Shown: piece by piece, positions 52,954 to 52,960 of the stretch
How the letters are laid out: each line of letters begins with the position of its first letter
Numbering within the stretch: the first letter of the stretch is position 1
Assembly: GCA_029777335.1 (NCBI GenBank)
Contig: JAKOSN010000045.1
Location: 1-52,960, forward strand
Origin: Planctomycetota bacterium
Lineage (GTDB): Bacteria; Planctomycetota; Planctomycetia; Gemmatales; Gemmataceae
DNA: 52,960 nt
Direction: 5' to 3'
Notes under the pieces: model-generated
The model's input: the letters and a program-made list of their open reading frames with translations, nothing else
What the model was told of the DNA's origin: nothing
The model's database searches: none
Program-made: the position numbers and the translations under genes

Positions 52954-52960
52954 GGAGACA

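Noticed and set aside
1..52960. tRNA, rRNA, CRISPR arrays, insertion sequences
   Set aside because: I looked for cloverleaf-like segments, regularly spaced repeats and transposase motifs and found none that I could support by eye.

Overview
The window reads as a GC-rich chromosome segment from a planctomycete, most likely of the Gemmatales/Gemmataceae type. The evidence is two prepilin-like DUF1559 proteins, an ECF sigma factor next to a Ser/Thr kinase, several WD40-rich proteins (two of them kinase-like), a secreted caspase-like protein, c-type cytochrome/TPR proteins and DUF58/MoxR genes. I see no rRNA, tRNA, CRISPR array, insertion sequence or prophage. Thirty-four protein genes account for most of the sequence; seven stretches of more than 300 bases have no convincing gene.

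Layout. 1-9.1 kb: the end of a WD40 protein, a cysteine-rich exported protein, an unrecognised 635-residue protein, a WalJ-like metallo-hydrolase, a methyltransferase, a XerD-type recombinase and a MoxR/DUF58 pair. 9.1-11.2 kb: a DUF1559/lipoprotein pair and a TerB-like protein. 11.5-19.1 kb: a sugar-nucleotide and glycosylation island on the plus strand. It contains nucleotide-sugar dehydrogenase, GDP-mannose 3,5-epimerase and Nudix genes, bracketed by two paralogous glycosyltransferase-like proteins that carry an unusual internal insertion. 19.2-26.8 kb (minus strand): a signalling locus reading ECF sigma factor, zinc-finger/kinase/TM/WD40 protein, small exported protein, then a secreted DUF1080-WD40-caspase fusion. 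27.2-30.3 kb: divergent from that locus, a zinc-ribbon/pseudokinase/TM/WD40 protein whose kinase core has lost key catalytic residues. 30.8-37.8 kb: an orphan small protein, a hybrid histidine kinase, a PAS-rich histidine kinase and a NarL-type regulator. 38.1-48.2 kb: membrane proteins, a seven-haem cytochrome/TPR protein, TPR proteins, a second lipoprotein and a second DUF1559 protein. 48.6-53 kb: ComEC, a thioesterase and a GT4 glycosyltransferase.

How the genes may work together. The strongest candidate for an undescribed system is 19.2-30.3 kb. A sigma factor and a kinase with an anti-sigma-like zinc finger are followed on the same strand by an exported caspase-like protein, with a divergent pseudokinase of similar layout (membrane segment followed by a WD40 C-terminus). 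By membrane topology the WD40 domains of all three would lie outside the cytoplasmic membrane, which suggests envelope sensing coupled to transcription and proteolysis. This is inference from domain order and position. The second candidate is the 11.5-19.1 kb island, where a plant-like GDP-mannose 3,5-epimerase sits between two copies of a glycosyltransferase interrupted by two sandwich-like repeats. Strong palindromes mark several gene ends.
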